DNA from: Anas platyrhynchos
Lineage: Eukaryota; Chordata; Aves; Anseriformes; Anatidae
Assembly (NCBI RefSeq): GCF_047663525.1
Contig: NC_092602.1
Location: 1,371,501 to 1,435,500 of the forward strand
DNA: 64,000 nt
Direction of reading: 5' to 3'
Each line of letters begins with the position of its first letter. Position 1 is the first letter of the stretch. The notes under the pieces are model-generated. The model was not told where the DNA came from. It ran no database searches and saw only the letters and a list, made by a program, of their open reading frames with translations. Positions 35,001-47,216 of this stretch are shown here, piece after piece. The position numbers and the translations under genes were made by a program.

Positions 35001-38000
35001 TTGATGGGACCCATTTATTTTACAGGTATTCGGTAGTTTGTTTGAAGCGTGCTCTTTAAGCATCCAAGCAGATAATTATTCAGTTATCTGAACCAACAGT
35101 TCATTCGTTCGGTGGTGGCCAGCCTGCGTTCTGCTGACCCAAACAGATGAAAAGACTGAGTGGCACGGGTGTTGGTTTTAGCAAGGATACTTTCAGGTCG
35201 AGATGAAAAACTTTGAGAGTGTATAAAGGGATTTATATTGGTGTTCCATCAGGATCTACAAAACCTTATTGTTAGTGCTAGAGCTAACAAAACCCCTTGA
35301 CTTTAGGAAAAAAAAGTTACCAAGAAACATGAAATGCATTCTGTGAGCTCTTGTTGTTCCGAAGACATGGTCTTTGCTGCAGCCTCATACGCGAGCTGTT
35401 TGAAGAAGCCTCATCCAATTTCTTAAGCTTTCAAAAACCATTTTTCTCTTTTTTGTAATGGGACATTCAAACCTACTCCTACTCCAATTGCTAGAAGGAA
35501 GCATAAATGCCACCTTGCGTAAGGAGATGGTTAGCACAGCCTGCAAGGCGAACAGTTTGGTAGACTAGTCTGTGCCAGCTTCTTTGTACTCTTTTTTTTT
35601 TTCTTTTTTTTTTTTTGCTTCTTAGTAAGACTTAACTGCTTTTGCAAAGGTCTTCCAAGAAAAGCTCTCTCTTTCCCCTGCTGTCTGTGTGGTTAATGCA
35701 GAGCAATCGGTGCCGTCTCGTTCCATTTCTTCGGCAAATTTGACAACATAATACTGAACGTTTCAGAACCAGTCTGGGGTTAGATGTTGGATGGTAATGC
35801 TTAATTAAGATTCCCTTTGTCTTAACTGGAGAGTTCCTGTAAAGCTCCGGGTGTGGCAGCTCAGCGGGGATGGCAAGGGGCCCTTTGTGGTGCGCGGTGC
35901 CCGTGAGTGGGGCAGGAGCCGATGCTGAGGCTGAGCTGTGTGTGGTGCCGCTGACATGGTGCTCCTGTAGACGGATGAGCAGTAGCAGCACTTCTGACAA
36001 GTTCTGCAGCTTCTGAGACCGTAGCAGGCAGATGTGTGGGGATCCCAGGGCCTGGCCGAGGGTGGGAATGGCCTTGGGGCTGCAGAGTCTGCGTGAGATG
36101 GGCCTGACAGCAGGTGTTCATAGCGTGAACCCGGGATGTGCTGCCCAGGTATAAAATATCCAAGTTGGAGAAGGGATCCTAGCTAGCTGTGAATTTCCAA
36201 GTGTGTTTTGGAGCCCAGTCACGGTGTACTTAGCTGGGGAATGTGGTGTGAAAGGGAGAGCAGGGAAATACGGGGCTGGGCTCAGGGCCTCCACCCTCCG
36301 TTCTGCAGTGAGCCCCAGCTCTGGTTGCTCTGACCCCTCTGTGGTGGGCATCCTGCCACGCCTGGTTGGGCCACCACTCGGTCCAGCATCCCGAATTCGG
36401 TCCGGCCTCCCTCTCTATGCTGGGCTTCAACTCATTTCAGCCTCCCATGCTCGGTTTGACTTCTACTCTGTGCCTGCTGTGGGCCTTCTGCTCTTGCTCT
36501 GGCTCCCCTGCTGCGCTGGGGCTCCCACTTCGGTTTGTCTCCCTGCTCTCTGGTGAGCCTCCCGCTCACTTTTCAGCCTCCCACTTTGTGGTGGTTTTGC
36601 CCTCTCCGCTTGGCCTCCCTGCCTTGTTCTGGCCTCTGCTCCCCACTGGGCCCTGGCACACACCTGGCATTTCAGCAGCAGGAGAAGGAGCTCGTGCTGT
36701 GAGCGCCTGTCCTGCCCCGCTGAGCCAGGCCCTCGCTTGGGGCATGGTGGGACTGTGCTGTGCAGCAGCGTGCAGGGTGTTGGGGCCTCAGGTACAGCAG
36801 GGAGAAGCTGGCTGCAGGAGCCTGGCAGGGGGCAGCAAGGTGCACTGGGCTCCCGACCAGCAGCTGGAGCAGAGCAACCCCCAAACATGGGGCAGAGGGG
36901 TGCTGGCACAGCTCGGGGCTCTCCTTTCATGCACAATGCTGAAATAAATCTGTATTTCTTGCAGGCCTCGAAGCTGGAGAAGCAGAGCAGCGTGTCGGAG
37001 AGTGACTACGATAACCCCACTGCCCCTCTGGAGCTGGAGGAGACAGGGTAGGTGTGGAGAGCTGTCGGAGGACAGGGAGTTTCGTGGTGGTGAAGTCCTG
37101 TGCTGCAGGGCCAACCTCAGCTTCATCCATTTGCAGGTCAGGCAGGAAGGGACGGCAGAGGAGCATCATTTGGCAGGGGGAGGGATCCATCCCCGAGGAC
37201 ACCGACGCAGCCCCCAGCTCCAGTTTGCCCAGTACAGAAGATGTGATTCGGAAAACTGAGCAGATCACTAAGAATATTCAGGAGCTGCTGCGAGCGGCAC
37301 AGGAGAACAAGCATGACAGGTAAGGCATGAGTGCAAATTGCTCTGGAGTTTGAGAAAATGAAGAAAATTCTTCCACCAGCCGTGTTAATGCTGCAGATCT
37401 TGATTTCACAGGCAGGAAGCGTGTAGGCCTGTGGTATTCTCTAGTGTACTGGAGGACGTAGTGTGAGCAGGGGTGTGTGACCAGTGCAGGTGGTGGAAGC
37501 ACGTGCTCCTGTCCAAAAAGCCAGCACAACACCCTGCAAGTGGGTTTGGGCTGCAGCGCTGCCTGTCCCCTGCCTGCCCTGCCAAAACTGGTTCAGGGAC
37601 CGGGAGTGATGGGGAATAAGGTGATTGTGAATTCCTGCTGCAGAAAGCAAATGTTGTTTAAGATGAAAATCAAGTGAGTATTTCAGAGAAATTGACGTTA
37701 AGTGGAATTTTGGGCCTTCAGACTGTCATGTCCTTGGGTAAGGACACCCTGTGGAAGGGTGATAGTAATACTGAGGCTTGTTTCAGCAATAAATCTGTAA
37801 AGCAGGGAGAACTTTTGACTTTCCTACTAAGAAGTTAGTACAGTGAATGTACAAGCAAAAGCTATTTTAAATTATTGAGCTTAGTCACAGGTGTATCTTG
37901 GTAAGCAGGAGACTTGGTCATCAGGTAACACGCAGCTCCAGCTCCCTCAGGGAACTTCTGGCCCAGTCAAACAATTAATTTCCAGAACAAACGTGAGCAA

Positions 38001-41000
38001 GTATAAGTGGTAGTCACAGCCTGGCCATCAGGTAGTGCTCCTGCACAGCTTTTATAAAGGACTGTAAATAATAGTTACATCTGAGCACGTTTTAGGCCTG
38101 GAACAGTTTTGGTCTGCAGAAAAACCAAACTTGCCAACACGTCTGCCTGCAGACCTGAGTGCTGCGCCCATCCTTGCCTGTGAGAAGCAGCTGATGATTT
38201 TTGTTAAGCCCTTGCTTCCTGCCTTGCTGAGAGAAGTGCACAACAATGGGGCCACTCTTGTGCTGTGTTTTTTCCTTCTGGTACTTTTCTATTTTTAGAA
38301 GGGCCAGTGTGTGTCCTTTCCTTCTCACGCTGAATGGCGAGATGTAACGTGTTTGTGCTGAGCTCCCTGCCCTTGTCCCTAACCTCTGCCACAGCAGTGT
38401 GGTATTGCTTGATTCTCACAGATCATAACGAGAAGCAACAGTGAGAGAAGTTTTAAATGACTTTGGTTTTTATATATGTCACAGTTTTAATAATAAAAAG
38501 TCATTGAAAGAAACAGGGCAGTGTACCTAACTTTTAGCTGTTAAATTGCATAGATAGTTATCAAAGCTGTGCTCTTTCTTGTGTGTTCTGTGCCATGTGT
38601 AGGAGAGTGCGGTGTTTGCCAGTACTTAAATGAGTATAATCTTCACTGAACTGTGAAGCTGTTGTTCTTTGTTTTCCTGTTCCCTGGCTTTGTCTCTGGG
38701 GGCTGAGAATTGCTCAGCATGCGGCAGGCAGGAGATGGAGTGGGTTTGTTCCACCGTTCCCTTCCTGCAATAGGGGAACACTTCCTTAACAAACCTAGGT
38801 ACCCAGGGAAGTAATAACATAGCCTCCAAATTGGTGCTGAGAATGTTGTAGATAAAAATCACACGCTGCATAGATAACCAGGCAGTAATAAAATGATGCG
38901 AGCATATAATCTATTAATGAACCGCCTTCTTCCCTTTTCTATTTTTTCTTGCTTTCTTCTGTTCCTTTTCCTGTGCTCACCTGGCCGAGCAGACCATTAG
39001 AGCGTGCGAGCATGCTCAAGCTCAGACACAGCCTCGGCTGCTTCAGCACGCTGGTTCCCTGGGCCGAGAGAGCTCCTCTGCAGCCTCTGACCATCCAGCA
39101 GCCCGGCCCTGCCTCCTGGTACTCTGGCCTCTGTCCCTGCCTCCCAGGCACAGTGTCCTTTCTCTTACTCTCTGCTGCCTTTTTCCCTCACACACCATCT
39201 GCACAGGGGTCGTTAAAGGCTATGCATGAAATGCTTCCGATGATAAGGAACCTGCAGAGAATGTCCAGCACAGGTAGCTATGAGCCCTGGTGCTGCCAGC
39301 TCAGTTGAAGCTCCCTTTGCTGATTTAATGGGGAGCAGAATCACAGCCTGGCATTGTGGCTGGCTCTAGTTAAGAGATTCTCCCATCTCTGTTCTACCTG
39401 TTGTCCACCAAGACAAATTATGACAAGTAACTTCTCAGCATGCAGCATTCCTCAACCTCAAAAGGTCTTCAACTTTTTATACAGCTGTCATGCTGAACGA
39501 TAACATAATTTGTGCCTCAAATCAATTAAAAAGAAAAAATGATTTAACCAGTGCCTTCTAAACTAACCAAAATAAAAATAAAATGTAAGTGAAACATTTT
39601 TCTAAAACAGAACTTCCCAAACTTTAACTCCAGGTGTTACTACCAGTGATAAATATCAGAAATGGAGGAAGAGGTTGTCACCAGTTACTGGTAACGATGG
39701 ATTCTCCTTTCTAAGTCATCACTACTCTAATATCCTCCCAATGTCTTACTGGGATGTGTACAAATGCATTGAATGTGTCAGGTTATTTCACGAGCTTTCT
39801 TATTTCACAAGTGTTCCAACTACATAACACAGCCATTCCTCCAAGACATGCAATAAACTTTGCAGCTAACCTAGAGAACTGGAGATATGTTGTGAACTAT
39901 GCATCATTAATCTTTGGTCAGGTGGTTCTTAGGGGTTTATCTGCCTTGTTGCCTTGTTATTGCAGAGTTTAATCATCAAACTGGCTTTTTTATGATGCAA
40001 AGTGCTGTTCAGTGTGGCTTGCAGGAAACAAATTAAGAACAAATTAATTTTTAACTCACTGGCAGAAAGGAATTTACAACAAACTTGAAAGATTTCCCTC
40101 CGCTTTCAGGTTATTTGGAAGGACTCAGGTGATTTGAGACATCCAGAAATACACCTTTTTTTTCTTTTTCTTTTTCTTTTTTTTTTTTTTTAGCAATTTT
40201 CCTGCATTGCCAAAATGACCCCAGTGTGTTGCTTCCTTCTCAGTGTGTTGGTGACTGACCCATTTGCAAGATGACTGCATAAAATGACTGTGGGGTTTTG
40301 GTTTTTTTCTTGCTTGAAAGGGCAGTGATCTACCATAATCCACAGGTGCTGATTATTTTTCTTGAATGTGGTTGCTTTGTGATTTTTTTGAGCTTCTTTT
40401 GCTCAAGACTGAACCATATTAATTAACTAATACTGAAATTGAGTCTTCGAAGCATAAAAACGAGTCTTTTGACATAATTTGGACAGACCACGCTAACAGA
40501 ACAGCTCACAGCAGCTTGCGGTAAATAGTTTGAAGATGTAATTTGAACGGGTATTACTAATTTTCATTTGGTATGCAAGTCCAAAGTGAAATCCCTCAGG
40601 ACTAATGGAATCCGCATTATTTTAGTAGCTATCACTTATTAACTCAATAGCATTACTGAATATTTAGCCTGAAACTTGTGTTGTGGAAGTAGTTGGTAGC
40701 TAAGAGATGCATGTGCTTGGAAGGTGCTGTATGGGGATGGTGTGTTTATGTTTAGGGTGTTGAAATCCACCCGAGAAGGCATGGTGGCACCACTAAGCTA
40801 CCTGCATGGGATGGTTTACGTAAACTTTACCAAAAAAGCAAGGTAGGAATTGCATCCTGGCAGTTGGGCATACCCCATTCTTAGGTACATAACCTTCCAA
40901 TCTGTGAGATGGAAAGGGAAATAGGTGCCCAGTGCTGCAGTCCTGGCTTCAAATGATGGTGACTGCTCCAGGGATGGGAATCTTGGGGTCATGGTGTGAC

Positions 41001-43173
41001 TTCAGCGTGGATCTGCTGCAGACTGAAGCGTTCTTGCAGTCAAGCTGCTGGCCCTGGAGTGGCACGTTTGTTACAGAGGCTCTTCAGAGTTTAGCTGAGA
41101 AAGGAACATCAAAAGCTGTGAGGGGTAGACCTCAGGTCTCGCTGCCAAGTGTTCTGAAGTCAAATTGTTGGGGTCACTGTGTTGAGGTAACTTAGGTACA
41201 AAGTGGTTTTTAGGAAAAGATCCTTCTTTATAGCTTGCAAATGAGGAGAAAAATGCAGAAAAATTGTAAGTATTCTTTGAAAGGTCAGTCCAAGACAAGA
41301 TAGTGCTATTAATAGCAAAGCTTGAATGGTAAATTAAGAGTTTGGATGGCCAAAGTTCAACTCTGAAACATGAAATCAATTTAAACACTTATTTTTTAAA
41401 CTCAGATCACTGATGTTGTTTAGCTGCTTAGATCCTAAGCAGTTTAAATACTTTTCTTTTCATAGTCTGATTTTACAGCCTCTTAGTTTATGCAGAAAAA
41501 GCTCATTCATAATGAAAGATTTTCCTAAAATAGTTTCCCAACTGTGGAATCTTGCTTTAAGTTTGTGGCCGACGTACACCAGTTTGCACGGGCATGCTCT
41601 CGCACACACAACAATGATGCCCATTGTGCACACACCAAACAGAACCAGCCGCACAGCTTTCTGGAGAATTTAGAGACAAAAACTGTAGCATTGGACTGGG
41701 GGAAGCGAGGAGGAGGAAATTTGAGTGTATGAATTAATGTGTAGTTAATATTCATAGACATGTCTCTGTAATTGCTTACAAACTGAGGTCTCTTCATGAT
41801 GTGGACAGTCATTCTTCAAACAAACTTTGATCAAAGAATAATGCAAACTGGAGAATTAATTTTGTATTAGTTAAGATCTTGTTTTTTCTGAAGTCGGTTC
41901 TATACAGACCTGTGCTGTGGTGTGCCAGGGAATGCTCAGGAAGGAGACACTGAGGATCGCAGCATTGTGTGTTGCACCATCTACTTCAGTTGCCTGAAGC
42001 ACAGCCTGCAAGGATATTTTTAGAATATGTATGGCTTTTTTGTTAACTCTGTTGTTTTTAGAATAATAGTCCCTGACAAGTGAAATTGAAGAGGGAAGGG
42101 GGTCTCCACACAACGAATAATACATTGCCTCTTTTTGCAGCTATATACCGTGCTCCGAGAGAATACATGTGGCAGTAACAGAAATGGCAGCCTTGTTCCC
42201 AAAAGTAAGTATCTTTCAGCATTAACATGGGTTTGGCCTCGTTCTTTGTTAGTATATTTACCTGCAGTAAATAAAAAGCAAGAGCTGCAGGAAGGGAGAA
42301 AATGACTAGGGTTTTTGTGGGCTGGTTTGTTTCTGTGTTTTGGGTTGTTTTTTCTTTCAATCTTCCATTCTTGTGTTTATTCACGTGCTAATGAGGAAAG
42401 GTTAATTTGTGTATCCAGGCCCCTGATTTTACTCTTGGACTTTCAACTTGAGATGCATGCAGTTCCTCAGAAAGTAGAAGCAACTTGCCTCTAGTTTGTG
42501 GAGCCGTGTGGTTATACTGGACTTTTGCTGGGCCTTCAGGTTTTCCTTTGAATGCCATTGCTTGTTTTTTATACATGTTCAAAGTCTTTTCTACCTCTAT
42601 AAAAGTGACAGGGAAATCTCATGCCCTGTGTCTGTCTGAACTGTCTTCTACACACTATTGTGATGGCAGCCAGGACACATGCTGGGTAGCAGAGAATGAG
42701 AAAAATTAGAGAACTTATATAAGTAACTTCTAAAATGAGAGCAGGAAGCAGTATTCCTTGTTCACGCCTGAGATTGTGGGAACTCATTTCATCCACTCCT
42801 GCCCTGTCCCTGCAGCGATGGCTTATAACATCCCGCAGAGAAGTCTGTGTAGAAAGCAGAGCCCGAGCAGCAGCTGTCCCATGCTAAAGAACACTCATCA
42901 ACCTCTACTGGCTAATTACAAGTGATCCTAAAATTGTTCTGTCTGGTTTTACTTTCCCAGAAACCCAAATCTGAACTGGTAAGGACTTCTTTGCGTCTGC
43001 TGACATCTAGTGCCTACAGACTCCAATCTGAGTGCAAAAAAACCCTTCCTGTGGAGACGTGCCCTACGACGGACATCCAGCTGGTTACACAGCAAGTCAT
43101 CCAGTGCGCCTACGACATTGCCAAGGCTGCTAAACAGCTGGTTACCATCACAACCAAAGAGAACAACAACTGA
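20010..43173 (+). CDS. GIT2: ARF GTPase-activating protein GIT2
   Basis: ArfGAP and scaffold that brings beta-PIX, PAK and paxillin to focal adhesions and endosomes. Coding exons: 20010-20061, 22566-22699, 23235-23347, 23710-23815, 24155-24241, 24391-24521, 24830-24924, 25571-25616, 27200-27251, 27653-27725, 27932-28029, 28318-28429, 29255-29397, 30144-30293, 32974-33222, 34476-34565, 36965-37047, 37137-37319, 42141-42204, 42961-43173. Phases match throughout, total 757 aa (human long form 759). The ArfGAP zinc finger is C11-x2-C14-x16-C31-x2-C34 with arginine finger R39. Three ankyrin repeats follow (about 130-230), then the Spa2-homology region (ELAKAAKKKLQSLSNHLFEE; DEVDRRETD), a coiled coil (about 430-480, LMKVNINLSDELRVMQKKLQ) and the C-terminal paxillin-binding four-helix domain ending TKENNN. 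The 90-base exon 34476-34565 is probably a cassette. Short and long isoforms are known for mammalian GIT2. Confidence 0.97.
20062..22565. other. First intron of GIT2
   Basis: 2.5 kb. The first few hundred bases continue the CpG island, with repeated GGGGGCACCG-type sequence around 20095-20150. The rest is AT-richer with no recognisable exon. Confidence 0.6.
27197..27202 (+). other. GIT2: Tandem NAGNAG splice acceptor in GIT2
   Basis: The bases TAGCAG form two overlapping acceptors three bases apart. Using the first gives ...MADSSLD (as in human GIT2), the second drops one serine; both keep the frame. Confidence 0.75.
29007..29022. repeat. TA dinucleotide microsatellite
   Basis: Short (TA)n run in a GIT2 intron; no other structure is evident. 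Confidence 0.7.
30294..32973. other. Large GIT2 intron
   Basis: 2.7 kb between the coiled-coil exon and exon 32974-33222. It contains a stretch near 31474-31848 that is open on both strands but matches nothing I recognise. No further exon is needed, since flanking phases agree. Confidence 0.6.
34211..34293 (+). mobile_element. CR1 LINE fragment, 3' end
   Basis: Contains the hallmark end of chicken-repeat-1 elements, including TGATCTTTAAGGTCCCTTCC followed by CAACCCAAACTGTTCTAGGA and a degenerate ATTCTGTGATT tail. It is a 5'-truncated, non-coding relic inside a GIT2 intron, with a small internal deletion relative to the usual CR1 3' end. CR1 of this kind is abundant in birds and supports the avian assignment. 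Confidence 0.88.
34476..34565 (+). other. GIT2: Probable cassette exon of GIT2 (30 codons)
   Basis: Bounded by TTTTTAG and donor GTTAAG. It is phase 0 at both ends, so inclusion or skipping keeps the frame. It encodes a serine-rich segment beginning IGRSAFVTSSSSLPSFPS that also exists in the long human GIT2 form. It is counted in the 757-residue product. Confidence 0.88.
34566..36964. other. GIT2 intron with a degenerate repeat tract
   Basis: 2.4 kb. Between about 36355 and 36660 the sequence recurrently shows variants of GGCCTCCC and CAGCCTCCCA, suggesting a decayed minisatellite. The long open frames there follow from this composition and are not accepted as genes. Confidence 0.5.
37320..42140. 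other. Largest GIT2 intron (4.8 kb)
   Basis: Mostly AT-rich. It holds a T/C-rich tract ending at 40193, and a stretch at 38993-39273 that looks exon-like (see findings). The flanking exons join correctly as AG|C, a serine as in human. Confidence 0.6.
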
Positions 43174-45540
43174 GTCACTCTTGGCTTTTTAATCTTGTTT
43201 TTTAAAGGTTGAATTTCAAATATAGGTGTGGAACTATTCAAATTTTTATGAGGAAAACTAAAGGGGCAAGAAACTTTTTTTTAAACTCAGTATTATTTTT
43301 GCATGTTTTCTAACAATTTTAATGATTAATTTAACCCACTGCCTTATTTTGTGCCTGTGTTGCCAGTTTAGTTACCGTTAATAGCATGTTGCAAATAGCT
43401 ATTGAGCCAATATCATGTACCAGCGGTGTTTCAAGCTCTTGCTAGATGTTTCCTTGAGGCCACGTTCTGCTTTCAGATATTGCTTGCAAAATCCCCACCA
43501 AAGTCAACTGCAGATATCAGGGGGCAGAATCTCGCCTCTGCTCTGTCCATCCTGGAGCCTCCCGCGCAGTGGTGCTGCTGATGGAGAAACGTGCAGTGAA
43601 ACGGGCTGCGAAGGCTCCAGGCCCACACCTGCTGACCAGCAGAAGGAAGCTCGTACTCCTGATCATGGAATACCAGCCACTATTACCTGTTCCCATATCA
43701 ACTGTTGTGCAATAATAATGTTTTTAGTCTGCCGAGACAATAGTAGCTGTGGGCATCCGAGCTTATTACATGTAGCTATACAAGGTCTTTGTCACTTTAC
43801 CTATTTTTGGAAGGAATTTCAATTTTAATAGTTATTTCTTTTAGTTGTCACTATGCCATTAATATATTATGTTTGATGTTACTTTAGGGCATTAGTGGTT
43901 AAAATATTATCCCTTGTTTCTGGTTTGGTATCTCATTCTTAAGTTTCCTACAGAATTTTACTGTCATCTTCAAGGCAACACCTCGTTTGCAGCAGCACTG
44001 ATGCAATTTCACTGAAGATTTGTGATAATTGGAAAAAGAAGTGCCAGTTAAAGGAAGCTGTGTCTGCCATAGCATATAACCTCTGTACCTCAACGTATCA
44101 ATGTGAAAAGGTTTCTTCTATCCAGTAAGTATTTTGCAAAGGATTCAAAACTTTACAGCTATTTACTGAATAACCCAAGCTAGGTTGCCTGTCAGAAAGG
44201 TAGATTGGTTACAGACATCCATGTGTGTTTCAGGTTTTTCCATTTATAACAGTTTACAAAACTTTGAAAAATAGGCAAGTCCGTAATTACAAAAATGAGA
44301 GCTCCTGGGGAGTCAAAACTCCATAGTTTTTGTCTCCTCACATCCCATTTGGAAGCCTGTTGTGATTTCTAAGGAGCCTGCTAGGGCAGTTTAGCTGGCA
44401 GCCAGTTCAGACAGTGTTTTATTTAAGAGCAAAGTTACAGAACTACAGCAGCTGTCACGTGTCAGCAGTTGATTGGAATATTCAGATAGTCCTCACAGGA
44501 GCATTTGAGTCAAAAGTGATTATCTGCCATTCAACAAACAGGTCTACAGTATGGAGTCTACCAAAAAACACTTATGCTTCAAGGCTTCCTGGTAGAAAAA
44601 CTGCTGTATTTAGAAGATGAAGCCACTTTCAGCAGTTCCTTCTTGCAATCACAGTGTTTGTATGCACGTATAAACACTAAGTGCCATAACATGCTTGGAT
44701 TCTTGTGTTGGATGTAGCTCCATTTTTAAAGTAGTGTAAATCTGAAGGAGGGAAGGAATGGAGAGAGTAGATGACAATCCAGTACATTAATCTTCTTCAT
44801 AGTAACTTTTTTTTTCTCCCTTCCTACACCTCTGAATCCTAGAACTGTCTCTAAACTCACAGGAATGCAGACAGGCTGGGATTGAAACTATAGAAGATTT
44901 ATAAAACCTACTTCAAAATTATTCTGCTTGCAATTAAATACATTAAGAACAGGTTCCCAGAAGATTATCAAATTAATATCATTGAAAGGTAGCAGATGGT
45001 ATTTTTAAATCTCTCAGGACACCATTGTTTGCTTTTCTTTAACATATCCTACCTGATTTTGAAGCAGGGTAGCACTGAGTTATGTTGTAGGTTTATATTT
45101 GTGCCTGTACCAAAACAAAAGGACACTTCAATAGCTACAAGCCCTCGTTCTAGCTAGGCTAGCTCCAGGTTTTCTAAAAACAATCATTTATCTTGGTGGA
45201 AGGCCTAGCTTAAAAAAAAAAAAGCCACTTGTAATAGATTTTCCATTCTGGTAAATTCTGCTCTCTGAGCAAACATTTGTTCTAGACTGGTCATTGCCAT
45301 ACCCTGTTACTGCTCCAGAACCCCAGTGCACGTGACGAGGGATGTGCAATTTTCTGATGCCATCAGTGAAACAGAAACAGTCTGAGCAAACACTTACGTG
45401 TTCTGCCAGATCTCATCACCAAGGCAGTGTTACAAAGCCAGCTGTAGAACTAAAGAGTAGCAGGGTAACCCCCAAACCGCACAGCATTGCGGGTCAGAAG
45501 ATTTATAATACCCAAATAATAAAAATGTTTTTTCTTTTAT
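43174..45540 (+). other. GIT2: 3' UTR of GIT2
   Basis: AT-rich, no coding features. Extent is set by the AATAAA near 45518; earlier variant signals such as ATTAAA near 44933 could give a shorter form. Confidence 0.55.
45518..45523 (+). terminator. GIT2: Candidate poly(A) signal AATAAA of GIT2
   Basis: The hexamer is followed within a few bases by a T-rich tract, as expected downstream of a cleavage site. Confidence 0.5.
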
Positions 45541-46044
45541 GACATCTCCTTCCCCCACCCCACAAACCAGAATTCCTCTCTTTACAAAATGCTGCATAGG
45601 AACAAATTTTTTTTTTTTTTTTGCCTTTTCTGAAACTTGTATTTATCAGTGTCATTCTGTCTGTACTATACTCTGATTTAATCTTTTGTTTACTGTATTA
45701 CTATAAAATGCTAAAACCTTGTTAATGTGTAAAATTACTTGGGATTATTTGACTGCTGTTTTTGTAAAGAAAAGATCCTGAAAGAGTTGCTGTAGTTAAG
45801 TAAAGTCTGCAGTGCTCAAACAGACCGCATCTGTGTAACCTTCCTGTAGCACGGACTCACACTGTGACAGGTAGAACAGGACAGAGTGCAACATGCCACA
45901 CCAGCTTGAAGTGCTTGGCCTGATTTTAAGCTGCAGTTGCCTGTAGCAAGTGCCATCAACTAAAACCCCTCCCCTTCTGTGCTTGTAGCAATTTGCTCAG
46001 GTAAAGAAACTAACAGATGGTCAGCTTACGATTATTCATTATGA
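45541..46044. other. Spacer between the convergent GIT2 and TCHP 3' ends
   Basis: About 0.5 kb with a poly-T run near 45607-45621. No gene or RNA is visible. Confidence 0.5.
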
Positions 46045-47216
46045 AACAAGTAAAAAAAAGTTTATTGAAGCCATCTACAGCTCCTAGAGAGGAGCTGGCC
46101 ATGTTAACAATTACTGCCACAGCACACATTACCTTTCTGATTTGCAATGTGTTTCGAAGCAACCCTTAAAGGACAGCTGGGACTTCTAGGCACATCCTAC
46201 TTCTCTCTTTTAAATAGAAAACAGCACCTGGAGGTTTATGGTTCCTGTTCCACAGGAGGCACAAATTCTTTAGATCTAAAATGTGAAAGGGTGAGTTTAA
46301 TTCCTTTTCTGTTTTGATCCAATGTAGCATGTACTAAAATACATCTCCTGAACACAGTAAGTGAAGCAGTTCAGGGCGGAGTTCTCCAAGTATGCTCACG
46401 CCTCCAAATTTATGGAAATCAGCAGAAGTTTGATTTTGGGTTCAGCTGGGCCACAGCTAACTATGTTCAGAAACCTAACTTCTGCTGCATTGAATCTTGG
46501 TGTCATTGTAGGCTACTCCGAAACTGGAGTTACTTCAGGAGTTCCCTGATTCTTCAGAATGTTCTTTTCATCATCTACAACTTCATTTCGTGCTCATTCT
46601 TCAGATATAAAGGACAAAATCCTCAGGTCCAGGCTGCTTTTGGGTAACCGTAGAGCTAAAGGTTAAAACAAAGAAGATAGTAACTAATCCATGGGATCTA
46701 GAATTGTTCACATGCGCTACTTAACATGCAGATAACATGCTTGGGGAATGTAGAATATCTTTCAAGAAGTCATTAGTAATGTTTAAAAATTGATACTCCA
46801 GAGGTGTATATTCCCTTTCAGCTTTCTCTGGCTCTTGTAGCTACTGTCAAATAAGTGACAAAGACAAGTTACTTTGCACAGCCGCTCATGAAAAATATGA
46901 TCTGCTAGGTATGTGGCTTAAGTAGATTTTAGAACCAGACAAAACATGGCAGAAGATGTGGCTGATAACATTTAGAATAACATGAGGCAGTAGCAATAAA
47001 TCTACCTCACAAATTATTTAAAAATCCAGACCTAATGTATCAGCAAACAAGAAGAGCAGCTCTTAAGAGAGAGCTGCAGCCCTCTGCTAGAAATAGCACC
47101 AAGGGACAGAACAGGTCTGGTCTACTCTGGCACTGTGCAGCAACTAAGGTGCAGATTAGAAACAGTGAAAATTCTGTTTGCATGACGGCTGGCAGCCCTC
47201 CTGATGTGCCTCGGTG
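46045..47216 (-). other. TCHP: 3' UTR of TCHP
   Basis: Region from the TCHP stop to just past its minus-strand AATAAA. No exon was recognised here. Confidence 0.55.
46061..46066 (-). terminator. TCHP: Poly(A) signal AATAAA (minus strand) of TCHP
   Basis: TTTATT on the + strand; the only clear canonical hexamer noted downstream of the TCHP stop on that strand. Confidence 0.6.

Noticed and set aside
36366-36947. 193-codon + strand frame in a GIT2 intron
   Set aside because: Repetitive leucine/serine/proline composition from the decayed CCTCCC tract, with no splice signals or homology.
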